In this document: positions 23,517-31,222 of the stretch, one piece after another
Position numbering within the stretch: the stretch's first letter is position 1
Layout: every line of letters starts with the position of its first letter
NCBI GenBank assembly: GCA_021106655.1
Contig: JAIOTT010000062.1
Location: 1-31,988, forward strand
Direction of reading: 5' to 3'
From: Bacteroidales bacterium
GTDB taxonomy: Bacteria; Bacteroidota; Bacteroidia; Bacteroidales; SMBSF77
DNA length: 31,988 bases
Made by a program: the position numbers and the translations under genes
Notes under the pieces: generated by a model
What the model saw: the letters and a program-made list of their open reading frames with translations, nothing else
What the model was told of the DNA's origin: nothing
The model's database searches: none

Positions 23517-23605
23517 AGTTAAGTGGTTAATTGATTGATTTGTTGAGTAGGAAATAAATAATACTATATACTACAGGTTTGTCAACCCCACTTAACTTAC
23601 TCAAC
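23517..23605. repeat. AGTTAAGTGG inverted repeat family
   Basis: AGTTAAGTGG (23517-23526) is exactly inverted at 23588-23597, and GTTGAGTA (23542-23549) is exactly inverted at 23598-23605. The order of the arms is crossed rather than nested, so this looks like two inverted relatives of one AGTTGAGTAAGTTAAGTGG unit, not a simple hairpin. The array at 18935-18962 is similar. It fills much of the spacer between TrkH and the glycan operon. Confidence 0.6.
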
Positions 23606-23620
23606 TATTAGTTTTTGGGA

Positions 23621-25087
23621 CTATTTCTTCCAGAATACCCGGGAGAACAAAACAAGTACAGTAAAAAGTTCCAATCGCCCTAGTAGCATTAAGAAGCTCA
23701 GAAACCATTTTCCGGTGATAGGAATTTCTGAATAATTACTGACCGGCCCAACTGATCCTATTCCGGGACCAATATTACCTAAGGTTGCCGCAACTGAACC
23801 TATTGACGTTTCAAAATCTAGTCCAAGCATCGACATAAAAAGTGATCCAAATGCAAATATCAGGGTGTAAATAAGAAAAAATGCCAGGACATTAAAAATA
23901 ACATTTTGCGGAATAGTCTTACCATTAAGCCTGACAGGTATCACAGCCTGAGGATGTAAAAGCCGTTTTAATTCAAGCCTGCTGTTCTTCAAAAGGAGTA
24001 ATTGCCTGACCATTTTCACTCCCCCTCCTGTTGATCCTGCTGATCCCCCTGTAAACATTAACATAAAGATTAACAGCCAAACAAAGAATGGCCAGCTTAA
24101 ATAATCAGCTGTAACATATCCTGTAGTTGTTATTATAGATACAGTCTGGAAAAGGGCATCGCGAAAGTCTTTTTCAAAACCAGTATGATGAGAAACAAGC
24201 AATGCAGTAGTAATTACAGTGCTAACAATTAATAGTGTATATATATAAAATCGATATTCTTCATTATTCCAAACTTTTTTAAAATAGCCTCTTAACACAA
24301 AAAAATGAAGAGTAAAATTAGTACCGGCAATAATCATAAATATAATTATAATGTACTGGATATACGGTGAGTAATCAATAATACTATTGTTTTGAGTTGA
24401 GAACCCCCCTGTAGCCATTGTTCCAAAAGCATGACATAAAGCATCAAAGAGGCTCATACCACCAAACATTAATAATATTGTTTCAAGCCCGGTTAATAAA
24501 ACATAAATACCCCAGAGTCTTTTAGCTGTTTGAGTAATTCTGGGATGAAGTTTGTCGGGTGCTGGTCCTGGAACTTCAGCAACAAATAACTGCATACCTC
24601 CTATTCCAAGTATAGGTAATATTGCCAGGGAAAGAACAATAATTCCCATTCCGCCAATCCAATGTGTCATGCTTCTCCAAAAAAGCAATCCTTTTGGCAT
24701 AGCTTCGACATCCGTTAATATAGTAGCTCCTGTTGTGGTAAAGCCAGAGATAGTTTCAAAGAATGCATCTGTGTAATTAGGAATAGTTTTACTTATTACA
24801 AAGGGTAATGCTCCAAAAACAGAAATAATTATCCAGGCAAAGGTTACAATAATATAGCCTTCTCTTTTTCCGATTTGTTTTTTATCAACTCCCCTGGTAA
24901 ATATCCAAAGTATTGTACCAACAAAAGAAGTAAAAACTCCTGATGCAATTAAAGCCCATGAATCATTTTCATCGAAATAATAAGAAAAAGGTAAACATGC
25001 AAGCATGAAGAATCCTTCCAGGATCAATAATAACCCAAGGATTCGTATAATGAGTTTTATGTTGATTAAAGTAGAATTTATCATCAC
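23621..25087 (-). CDS. trkH: TrkH-family potassium uptake channel subunit
   Basis: Membrane pore of a Trk/Ktr potassium uptake system. The 488-residue protein shows about ten membrane helices and four short selectivity-filter segments: TTGAT (SGFTTTGATILTD), ATGGFST (FGTMATGGFSTQNN), TTGY (IITTTGYVTADY) and GNIGPG (ATLGNIGPGIG). It also has the GGMGIIVLSLAILPILGIGGMQL segment characteristic of TrkH. It is expressed alone: the usual partner TrkA, an NAD-binding regulatory subunit, is not adjacent. A good minus-strand promoter lies 20-50 bases upstream. Functional assignment to K+ (possibly Na+-coupled) uptake follows the family. Confidence 0.92.
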   Translation of the reverse strand: MMINSTLINIKLIIRILGLLLILEGFFMLACLPFSYYFDENDSWALIASGVFTSFVGTILWIFTRGVDKKQIGKREGYIIVTFAWIIISVFGALPFVISKTIPNYTDAFFETISGFTTTGATILTDVEAMPKGLLFWRSMTHWIGGMGIIVLSLAILPILGIGGMQLFVAEVPGPAPDKLHPRITQTAKRLWGIYVLLTGLETILLMFGGMSLFDALCHAFGTMATGGFSTQNNSIIDYSPYIQYIIIIFMIIAGTNFTLHFFVLRGYFKKVWNNEEYRFYIYTLLIVSTVITTALLVSHHTGFEKDFRDALFQTVSIITTTGYVTADYLSWPFFVWLLIFMLMFTGGSAGSTGGGVKMVRQLLLLKNSRLELKRLLHPQAVIPVRLNGKTIPQNVIFNVLAFFLIYTLIFAFGSLFMSMLGLDFETSIGSVAATLGNIGPGIGSVGPVSNYSEIPITGKWFLSFLMLLGRLELFTVLVLFSRVFWKK

Positions 25088-25106
25088 AATTGATATTCTA
25101 TGCTGC

Positions 25107-25136
25107 CAAAATTAAAATAATTTTTTAGAAGTCAAA
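25107..25136 (-). promoter_or_regulatory. Bacteroidetes-type promoter for trkH
   Basis: On the minus strand TTTG (25133-25136) and TAATTTTG (25107-25114) are 18 bases apart, one short of the usual 19-21. The -7 box lies 20 bases above the trkH ATG. Confidence 0.55.
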
Positions 25137-25207
25137 TTTTTTTGTTTCCGGTAACATGATCAAAGTTATTGATTACTCATTTATAAGTAATATCCCCTCA
25201 TTTGTTC

Positions 25208-25238
25208 TTGATTCAGGTATTTTGATGCTATAATTTTG
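25208..25238 (+). promoter_or_regulatory. Bacteroidetes-type promoter for the lamin-tail protein gene
   Basis: TTG (25208-25210) and TAATTTTG (25231-25238) are separated by 20 bases, the expected geometry. It faces the 25318 gene with an untranslated leader of about 70-75 bases, divergent from the trkH promoter. Confidence 0.55.
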
Positions 25239-25317
25239 AAAAGATTTTGCAAGAAATCATATCAACTCAGAATTTATTAAAGAAAATAGATTTAGGAATA
25301 TTTTAAAAAATAACATT

Positions 25318-28300
25318 ATGGTAATACGCACATTGTTTTTTGTAGTTTTTTGGACTTTTATTTCAGCTTTAACATTTTGCCAGGTAAGTGATGATTTTAC
25401 TGATGGTGAAATTCATACAAATCCAGTTTGGTCAGGGGATACATCACTATTTTGGGTTGTTGATCCCGGCAATTCAGGGGATGGATCCCTGGCCGCTGGT
25501 GCAAATGATGATGGCAAAGTTTTATGTAGTAAGCCTAACATAAATGATGCTGTGATCACTACCATCAGTACTGTTTCGGAAGGCGAATGGATATTTTCTG
25601 TGGCCGATGGAGCAGGATGGGCTTTGTCAGGAACAAACGATTACAATATAATATTAATGTCAGATGAAAATGATGTTTCGAAACTTACTGACGGTAGTTT
25701 TGATTTCAATGGATATTTTCTCCACAGGGGTTGTAGCAGTTGCGATGATGTTTTTGAGCTGTATAGGCAGGATGGGACAAATAGTACATTGATAATTAAT
25801 ACAAATTATCCTGCTTTCCCTGATGGTACAGGTTCAGAAACCGGTCATACTGTGAAAATTACAAGAGATAACAATGGATTTTGGGATATCTATATTGATG
25901 AGGGTTTTGATACGGTACCCCAAACTTTGAAGGGAGGTCCGGTTGTGGATACAACATACTCAACATCATCATATTTTGCTATCTCAACAAATATTGCAAA
26001 TGCATCGGATAAGAGAGTTTTATATTTTGATAATTTAAGTATCAATAATACCGGTAGTAATTTATTACCTCCTTCAGGCTTGAGTATTAATTATATTGCA
26101 CCGGATAAGATAAACCTTATCTGGACGAAGCCAGATGGTACATATGGAATGGATTGGGATGGTGTAGTTGTATTTGCAAGTGAAGATAATCCGAATGATG
26201 CTGATATGAATAATACAGATGCTGTTGATTATTCATCCAATCTTCAATATGGTGGTGGTACTCAGAACAATAACAGCTTTTGTGTTGTGAATCAAAACAA
26301 CAATAGTGATGGAGATGTTATTATTACCGGTTTATCAAACGGACTAAATTATTTTTTCATTGCATATGCATATTCAGAAATTGCAGGCAATGATAATGAT
26401 GATTGGTCGATAGCAACGGCAGAGGTTGATGATACATCTTTCGTGCAGGGGGTATCAGATTTTTGTTCATATGCAGGCGAAGCTATGGCATTGCTAACAT
26501 GGACAAATTATACTGCTATCCCCGGTACCTGGTGGGATGAAGTTATGATTGTGGGGAGACTAGGTACTGCTGTCGACCAATCTCCGTTTGGTGATGGATC
26601 AAATTATCTTGCAAATCCAAATTTTGGTCTTGGGACAGAAATTGGAGGAACAGGAACAGGAAATTATGTTGTTTATAAAGGTATTGAAGATTCAGTTGTA
26701 GTTAGTGATTTAATTGATGATTCAATTTACTATTTCAGAGCATTTGTTAGATATGATACTACATGGACTGGAGTCAGTCAATATAAAGATACCACTGCTA
26801 TACCTTCTTCTGAGAAAATATTTATTTCAGAAGTAGCTGATCCCCTTAATAATTATAATGCACGTTTTTTGGAGATCTATAATGCAGGAACTGATGTAGT
26901 TGATCTAAACAATGAAAATTGGTATTTGTGTAAGCAAACTAATGGAGGTAACTGGAGTGATTTATTACTAACAGGGAAGATTCATCCGGGATGCACCTAT
27001 GTAATATCGTATAATATTCCTGATTTTGTAAGCTCATATTTTTTTCAACCTGAACAAGCGTCTTCTATTGTGAGTGGAAATGGTGATGATGGATATTTTC
27101 TTTATAAGAATGGAGATCATTTAAGTGGAAGGCTTGTTGATTCTTATGGAATTATGAATCAGGATGGCAGCGGAACACAATGGGAATATACAGATTCCAG
27201 GGTTATCAGGAAGGATACAATAATTTCTGCAAATAGCATATGGAATTCTGATGAGTGGATTATCTTTTCTCAGGCCGCCACCGGAGATATGGATCCGGGC
27301 AGGTACAGGTCAGGGATACAATGGCAGGGAATAGTTTCAGGCAACTGGAATGACGGAAGTAATTGGACAGGAGGTAATATTCCTGACACTGCAACATCTG
27401 TAGTATTACATGAAGCTACAAACTATATCCCTGAAGTTACCGGATCATCAGTTTGCTATGACTTGAGAATAGACCCTTTAGGGAGATTAGACATAAAAAG
27501 TGTCGGAAGTTTGAATGTTTCTAATGATATAATTATTAAAGCAGATCATGCAGGAACGGGATCAATACTCACAGAAGGAATAAGTGCTTTACACTATGGT
27601 GGTCAAATTATTATTGAACGGTATTTTTCATCTAATGAGAAATGGCATTATATTTCTTCACCTTTGAGTGATTGTAATGCAGATGTATTTACCGGGGGAT
27701 TACTTAATTCATGGAATGAGACATTGCAGATATGGGAACATATTGTTGACCCTGACGATTCATTGAACATCACTGAAGGCTATTCAGTTAATCTACCTCT
27801 AAGTTTTGGTAGTAAAGCAAATTTTACAACAACTTCAGGAATTTTAAATACAGGAAGTTATAATTCAAAACCATTAACCTATACATATGGTCAGGATTCA
27901 ACTTTGAATGGATTTAATTTTATTGGCAATCCATATCCGTCATCGATCGACTGGGATCTGGTAAATATTCCAACTTCCATTGATGCAGCCGTATATTACT
28001 GGGATCCTTCCTCAGGGACACAAGGGATGTATAAATCATATGTTCCTGGTGTTGGTGGTAGCGGATCCCGGTATATACCTTCCATGCATGGATTTTTTGT
28101 ACATGCAAGTGATACTGCTAATGGAGCTGTAATCCATTTTGATAATTCTGTAAGAACACATGACGGACAAATGATCAATTATAAAAATGGAAATTATAAA
28201 GATCTGCTAAAATTTGTTGTCTGTGGAAACAATTTTTGTGATGCAACATATTTATATTTTACAACTTTAGCAAGCCCGGGTTTTGATGGCTCTTATGATG

Positions 28301-28869
28301 CATATAAGCTTTTTACTATTGACACTCTTGTGCCACAGATATTTTCACGTATTTCAAATGCTGATCTTTCAGTAAACTCAATGCCATTACCTCAAAAGGG
28401 AGTTATAATTCCTTTAGGTTTTAAGTCAGGTAGTCCGGGTGTTTTTACCTTAAGTCTCGATCAATTATCAATATTCAACCCACTGAATAACATTGTTCTA
28501 AAAGATTTACATACAGGGTTCGCAACAGATCTTACAAAGAATAACAATTATTCTTTTTCTTATCAGACAGGTGATGATCAAAACAGGTTTCTTCTTTATG
28601 TAAATTATATTCTTACAGATAAACCTGTAACCTCAGGCTCCACAGGCATTTCCATCTGGGCTGAAAAAAATAAAATTTTAGTAAACTGTAATGGCGAAGA
28701 TGGAGAAATGATTATCGAGATCATGAATTTATTAGGGCAGAGACTTGCAAAATATAAATCCACAAAATATGCTACAAATATTTTTGACATGCAGGGAAAG
28801 TCTGGTCTTTATTTAATTAAAGTGATTTGTGAGGATGAAATAATTATACAGAAAGTATTGCTACGTTAG
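25318..28869 (+). CDS. T9SS-exported lamin-tail/fibronectin-type III protein
   Basis: A 1183-residue surface or secreted protein of unknown substrate. A signal peptide (1-22, ending CQ) leads to a beta-rich lectin-like domain (about 23-240, including VKITRDNNGFWDIYID and VLYFDNLSINN), two fibronectin type III-like domains (about 248-370 and 375-490), a lamin-tail domain (about 498-610, IFISEVADP...ARFLEIYNAGT), a long beta region with NWNDGSNWTGGNIPD and FNFIGNPYPSSIDW blocks that recur in T9SS proteins (about 660-1100), and a C-terminal T9SS sorting domain (about 1115-1183, IEIMNLLGQRL...GLYLIKVICEDE). It therefore leaves through the outer membrane by T9SS and is probably anchored to A-LPS. 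The 67-residue sorting-signal protein and the exosortase follow on the same strand, with a structured spacer between. Confidence 0.85.
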   Translation: MVIRTLFFVVFWTFISALTFCQVSDDFTDGEIHTNPVWSGDTSLFWVVDPGNSGDGSLAAGANDDGKVLCSKPNINDAVITTISTVSEGEWIFSVADGAGWALSGTNDYNIILMSDENDVSKLTDGSFDFNGYFLHRGCSSCDDVFELYRQDGTNSTLIINTNYPAFPDGTGSETGHTVKITRDNNGFWDIYIDEGFDTVPQTLKGGPVVDTTYSTSSYFAISTNIANASDKRVLYFDNLSINNTGSNLLPPSGLSINYIAPDKINLIWTKPDGTYGMDWDGVVVFASEDNPNDADMNNTDAVDYSSNLQYGGGTQNNNSFCVVNQNNNSDGDVIITGLSNGLNYFFIAYAYSEIAGNDNDDWSIATAEVDDTSFVQGVSDFCSYAGEAMALLTWTNYTAIPGTWWDEVMIVGRLGTAVDQSPFGDGSNYLANPNFGLGTEIGGTGTGNYVVYKGIEDSVVVSDLIDDSIYYFRAFVRYDTTWTGVSQYKDTTAIPSSEKIFISEVADPLNNYNARFLEIYNAGTDVVDLNNENWYLCKQTNGGNWSDLLLTGKIHPGCTYVISYNIPDFVSSYFFQPEQASSIVSGNGDDGYFLYKNGDHLSGRLVDSYGIMNQDGSGTQWEYTDSRVIRKDTIISANSIWNSDEWIIFSQAATGDMDPGRYRSGIQWQGIVSGNWNDGSNWTGGNIPDTATSVVLHEATNYIPEVTGSSVCYDLRIDPLGRLDIKSVGSLNVSNDIIIKADHAGTGSILTEGISALHYGGQIIIERYFSSNEKWHYISSPLSDCNADVFTGGLLNSWNETLQIWEHIVDPDDSLNITEGYSVNLPLSFGSKANFTTTSGILNTGSYNSKPLTYTYGQDSTLNGFNFIGNPYPSSIDWDLVNIPTSIDAAVYYWDPSSGTQGMYKSYVPGVGGSGSRYIPSMHGFFVHASDTANGAVIHFDNSVRTHDGQMINYKNGNYKDLLKFVVCGNNFCDATYLYFTTLASPGFDGSYDAYKLFTIDTLVPQIFSRISNADLSVNSMPLPQKGVIIPLGFKSGSPGVFTLSLDQLSIFNPLNNIVLKDLHTGFATDLTKNNNYSFSYQTGDDQNRFLLYVNYILTDKPVTSGSTGISIWAEKNKILVNCNGEDGEMIIEIMNLLGQRLAKYKSTKYATNIFDMQGKSGLYLIKVICEDEIIIQKVLLR

Positions 28870-28887
28870 GGAGAAAAAAAATAAAAC

Positions 28888-28951
28888 TTGACGGATTTAC
28901 CCGTAAGCTAATTCAAAGGAACCAGTTAGATAACACAAAGGACCCCGTCAA
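28888..28951 (+). other. Possible structured RNA element before the small sorting-signal gene
   Basis: TTGACGG (28888-28894) pairs perfectly with CCGTCAA (28945-28951), closing a 50-base region. Inside it, CTAATT (28908-28913) pairs with AGTTAG (28924-28929; one G-U), and CAAAGGA occurs twice (28914-28920 and 28936-28942), once in the inner loop and once beside the closing stem. No T tract follows, so it is not a simple terminator. It sits 37 bases after the lamin-tail stem stretch begins to fade into poly-A and 39 bases before the 67-residue protein's ATG. It matches no riboswitch I know. A chance structure is possible. Confidence 0.35.
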
Positions 28952-28990
28952 TTCGTACTAAAGAATGATTAATTAAGAAAAATTAAACAC

Positions 28991-29194
28991 ATGAAAAAAC
29001 TACTTATTATTATATTATTGACCTTATCATTTTGGTGCGCCGGAACATATGTTTATGCTCAACCAAATCCAAGTAATGGCAGTGGCGGATCGCCGGTAGG
29101 GGGAGCCCCTGTTGGCAGCGGTATAATAAGTTTAATTTGTTTAGGACTATCATATGGATTTATGAAAACATTAAAAAAAAACAGACTAAATTAA
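28991..29194 (+). CDS. Tiny secreted protein with PID-CTERM-like sorting tail
   Basis: A 67-residue protein that is almost only export and sorting signals. Residues 1-23 are a signal peptide (cleavage likely after TYVYA). Residues 24-43 are a Gly/Pro/Ser stretch (QPNPSNGSGGSPVGGAPVGS). Residues 44-60 form one hydrophobic helix, and the end is basic (KTLKKNRLN). This tripartite C-terminus, a short motif, a membrane helix and a positive tail, is the form of PEP-CTERM-type exosortase substrates. The motif APVGSG with a GIISLI..LGLSYG helix resembles the PID-CTERM class of Bacteroidota, although Ile-Asp is Val-Gly here. An exosortase-family gene starts 132 bases downstream on the same strand. After both cleavages only about 20 residues would remain. 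Function of the peptide is unknown. Confidence 0.75.
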   Translation: MKKLLIIILLTLSFWCAGTYVYAQPNPSNGSGGSPVGGAPVGSGIISLICLGLSYGFMKTLKKNRLN

Positions 29195-29245
29195 TCTATT
29201 GTAAAATATTTCCTGTTGAAAAAGAGATTTAATTGATTATTTATT

Positions 29246-29253
29246 TAGCTTTG
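29246..29253 (+). promoter_or_regulatory. Candidate -7 promoter element for the exosortase gene
   Basis: TAGCTTTG fits TAnnTTTG and lies 73 bases before the exosortase ATG. A TTG lies at 29216-29218, 27 bases upstream, further than usual, so the promoter is uncertain and co-transcription with the small gene is also possible. Confidence 0.35.
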
Positions 29254-29326
29254 TTTGTTAACTAATCGGAATAAAATAGTTTAAGCAATAGAATTTAGCA
29301 TATAACTGAATATCAACCAAACTCGT

Positions 29327-29932
29327 ATGAAAAAGTTTTTAAACAAGATCAATGATTTTGTAAAAAAGCATAAGTTATCTGCTTTACGTGAGGTTTTTAT
29401 TTTTTGTACAATAGCAATTATTGTACATTTTCTATACAGATATTGGGCAAACGAGTTAAATTATAAACCGATAGCTACTGTTGTAATGGCAGCGCAAGAT
29501 TTTATGGCACAACTGGTAATTTCTTACAGTCAATGGATTTTATCTGATATATTCAATATAAATATAACTATTGTTAACGACCGGATCTATTTACCAAATA
29601 ATGGATGGGTAGGAGTTGGATCAGGATGTTCAGCATTTAAGCCAATGGTTCAGTTCCTTATTTTGATGTTATTATATCCCGGCCCATGGAAGAAAAAATT
29701 ATGGTTTATACCATTGGGTTTTTTGCTTATTCATTTTACAAATGTTATCAGGATTGTTACCTTATCATTGATAACTCATAATAACCATAGTCAGGAATTT
29801 TGGGATTTAACTCATGATTATATTCTCCGGCCACTGTTTTATGCCATAATATTTACAATGTGGGTAATTTGGGTGGAAATAATATCAAAAAAAACAGATA
29901 AAAATAATAAGTCTTATCTCAGTTCAAAGTGA
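29327..29932 (+). CDS. Exosortase/archaeosortase-family transpeptidase
   Basis: An integral-membrane cysteine protease/transpeptidase that should cut a C-terminal sorting signal and pass the cargo to a new anchor. The 201-residue protein has about five membrane helices and the family's three catalytic residues: Cys101 in VGVGSGCSAFKP, Arg142 in HFTNVIRIVTL, and His163 in DLTHDYILRPLFYAIIF. The spacing, and the extracellular loop just before the Cys, match the compact Bacteroidota exosortases (XrtF-like size) rather than the large proteobacterial EpsH form. It follows the 67-residue sorting-signal protein, which is its obvious candidate substrate. Its last 19 bases overlap the end of the convergent coiled-coil gene. 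Subfamily name is not assigned here. Confidence 0.88.
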   Translation: MKKFLNKINDFVKKHKLSALREVFIFCTIAIIVHFLYRYWANELNYKPIATVVMAAQDFMAQLVISYSQWILSDIFNINITIVNDRIYLPNNGWVGVGSGCSAFKPMVQFLILMLLYPGPWKKKLWFIPLGFLLIHFTNVIRIVTLSLITHNNHSQEFWDLTHDYILRPLFYAIIFTMWVIWVEIISKKTDKNNKSYLSSK

Positions 29933-30849
29933 GTTTGTCCAATTTCCTGACCATCTAAAAATATTGCTATATAATAAGTACCTATCATTGCAGGACTTTT
30001 CTTGTCCTGTTTATTCCAGTATAGGCACAGACTCATAGCTTTGTTATTGTATTCAACTTCCTGCATCATTGAATACTGTATCTTCTCACCATTATAATCA
30101 AAGGTGTAAATTATATCTTTACTTTTGGAAATAATAACTTTATCAGGGCGTGCTATTCTGATATAAACATTTTTCTCTCCGGGAGGAATTATTAGATTCT
30201 CGGCAAGGGTCAAGCATACTTTTACTTTTTCAATCCTGCGGGCCTTATCAGTGACTATTTCCTTTTGACTGCCTTTCATGCGAATACCTTGAGCAGTAAT
30301 ATTATAGGCTTTTATCGCAGAAGCCTGATCCACCTTTTCTTCAAGCTTTTCTTTTTCTTTTGTAAGTTCTGTATTTTTTCTTTGTTCTTTTCTATATACT
30401 CTTTTGATCTCGGTATTCTCATCTTTTAATTCCTGATTTACCGTGAATAAAGAATCAACCTGATGAACATAACCTTGTGTGATCTTTCTTAAAAGAGCCA
30501 GTTTCTTTTTAACTTTATAATACTCCCATTGTGTGTTGAGTAATTTCTGAATCTCTTTGGCATTGGCGAGAATAACACTATCTTTCACTGAAAGTGAATC
30601 TGTAAGTGTTCCATATTCAGATTTTATCATTTCATGCTCTGCAACCAGTGAATCAAGTTCTGTCTGTAAACTCTGTTTAATATTAAGAGATTCAGTTTGA
30701 ATTGTATTAACTTCAGATTTAGTATCAAGTAATTGCCAAACCAGTATGGCAACTATCAGAAGGAGTAATACAATAATAAATTTATATATTTTAGACCCGG
30801 GATCCTTCCTTTTTTTGGAAATGTCTTTTTTTGGAGCTGTTTCAGTCAT
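29914..30849 (-). CDS. Single-pass membrane coiled-coil protein
   Basis: A 311-residue protein with a basic cytoplasmic start (KKDISKKRKDPGSK), one membrane helix (about 23-44, YKFIIVLLLLIVAILVWQLL), a long coiled coil (about 46-185, rich in heptad L/V and charged residues) and a C-terminal beta domain (about 195-311) with NVYIRIARPDKVII and GTYYIAIFLDGQEIGQTHFELR. It has no enzyme motif. Proteins of this layout occur widely in Bacteroidota without known function; the long rod facing the periplasm suggests a structural or adaptor role. It converges on the exosortase gene with a 19-base overlap of the two coding ends. I see no promoter match directly upstream. Confidence 0.8.
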   Translation of the reverse strand: MTETAPKKDISKKRKDPGSKIYKFIIVLLLLIVAILVWQLLDTKSEVNTIQTESLNIKQSLQTELDSLVAEHEMIKSEYGTLTDSLSVKDSVILANAKEIQKLLNTQWEYYKVKKKLALLRKITQGYVHQVDSLFTVNQELKDENTEIKRVYRKEQRKNTELTKEKEKLEEKVDQASAIKAYNITAQGIRMKGSQKEIVTDKARRIEKVKVCLTLAENLIIPPGEKNVYIRIARPDKVIISKSKDIIYTFDYNGEKIQYSMMQEVEYNNKAMSLCLYWNKQDKKSPAMIGTYYIAIFLDGQEIGQTHFELR

Positions 30850-30905
30850 ATTGCTTTTTTTTGTCGCTAATGCGCTAATTAAAACCTTTTTTTATCTGTG
30901 TTAAT

Positions 30906-30926
30906 AATGCGAATCAAGGGTTGAAA
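30906..30926. repeat. Third copy of the GCGAATCAAGGGTTGAAA end sequence
   Basis: GCGAATCAAGGGTTGAAA here matches both ends of the element at 1537-1701. It is preceded by TTTTTTTATCTGTGTTAAT, which also occurs at 11485-11503. No inverted partner is visible nearby, so this may be a solo end. Confidence 0.6.
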
Positions 30927-30975
30927 TATTCATATGACAAATTTTCAGACAAGTCATGAATGATTAATCATTTTT

Positions 30976-31059
30976 TTACCCTCCCCAACCCCTCCCTACG
31001 AGCAGGGAGGGGCTTTTAAGTGTTCTCCTCCTATTCATAGGGGGAGTTAGAGGGGGTAA
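30976..31059. repeat. MITE-like double hairpin with outer inverted ends
   Basis: TTACCCTCCCC (30976-30986) is loosely inverted as TTAGAGGGGGTAA (31047-31059). Between lie a perfect 9-bp hairpin (CCCCTCCCT, loop ACGAGC, AGGGAGGGG; 30989-31012) and a 10-bp hairpin with one mismatch (CTCCTCCTAT/ATAGGGGGAG; 31025-31046). It is much richer in GC than its surroundings. With the copy at 30906 it fills half of the 373-base spacer between two minus-strand genes. Bases 31060-31222 contain nothing I recognise. Confidence 0.75.
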
Positions 31060-31222
31060 TAAAATTGAAGTTATAAAATAGTAATAGTTAAAAAAAATAA
31101 CAGAGGAAATAAGCTATTTATTGCCATAATCTCAACTTTTGATTTGTATTATTAATGATTTATATCAGGTATTATTGCCTGATAAGAATATAACAAAAAT
31201 ACAGAATTTTCTCAATGTACTA

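Noticed and set aside
28941..28952. CCCCGTCAATTC equals a conserved 16S rRNA stretch (reverse complement)
   Set aside because: Only 12 bases match; neighbouring bases do not continue into 16S sequence, so it is a coincidence and not an rRNA fragment.
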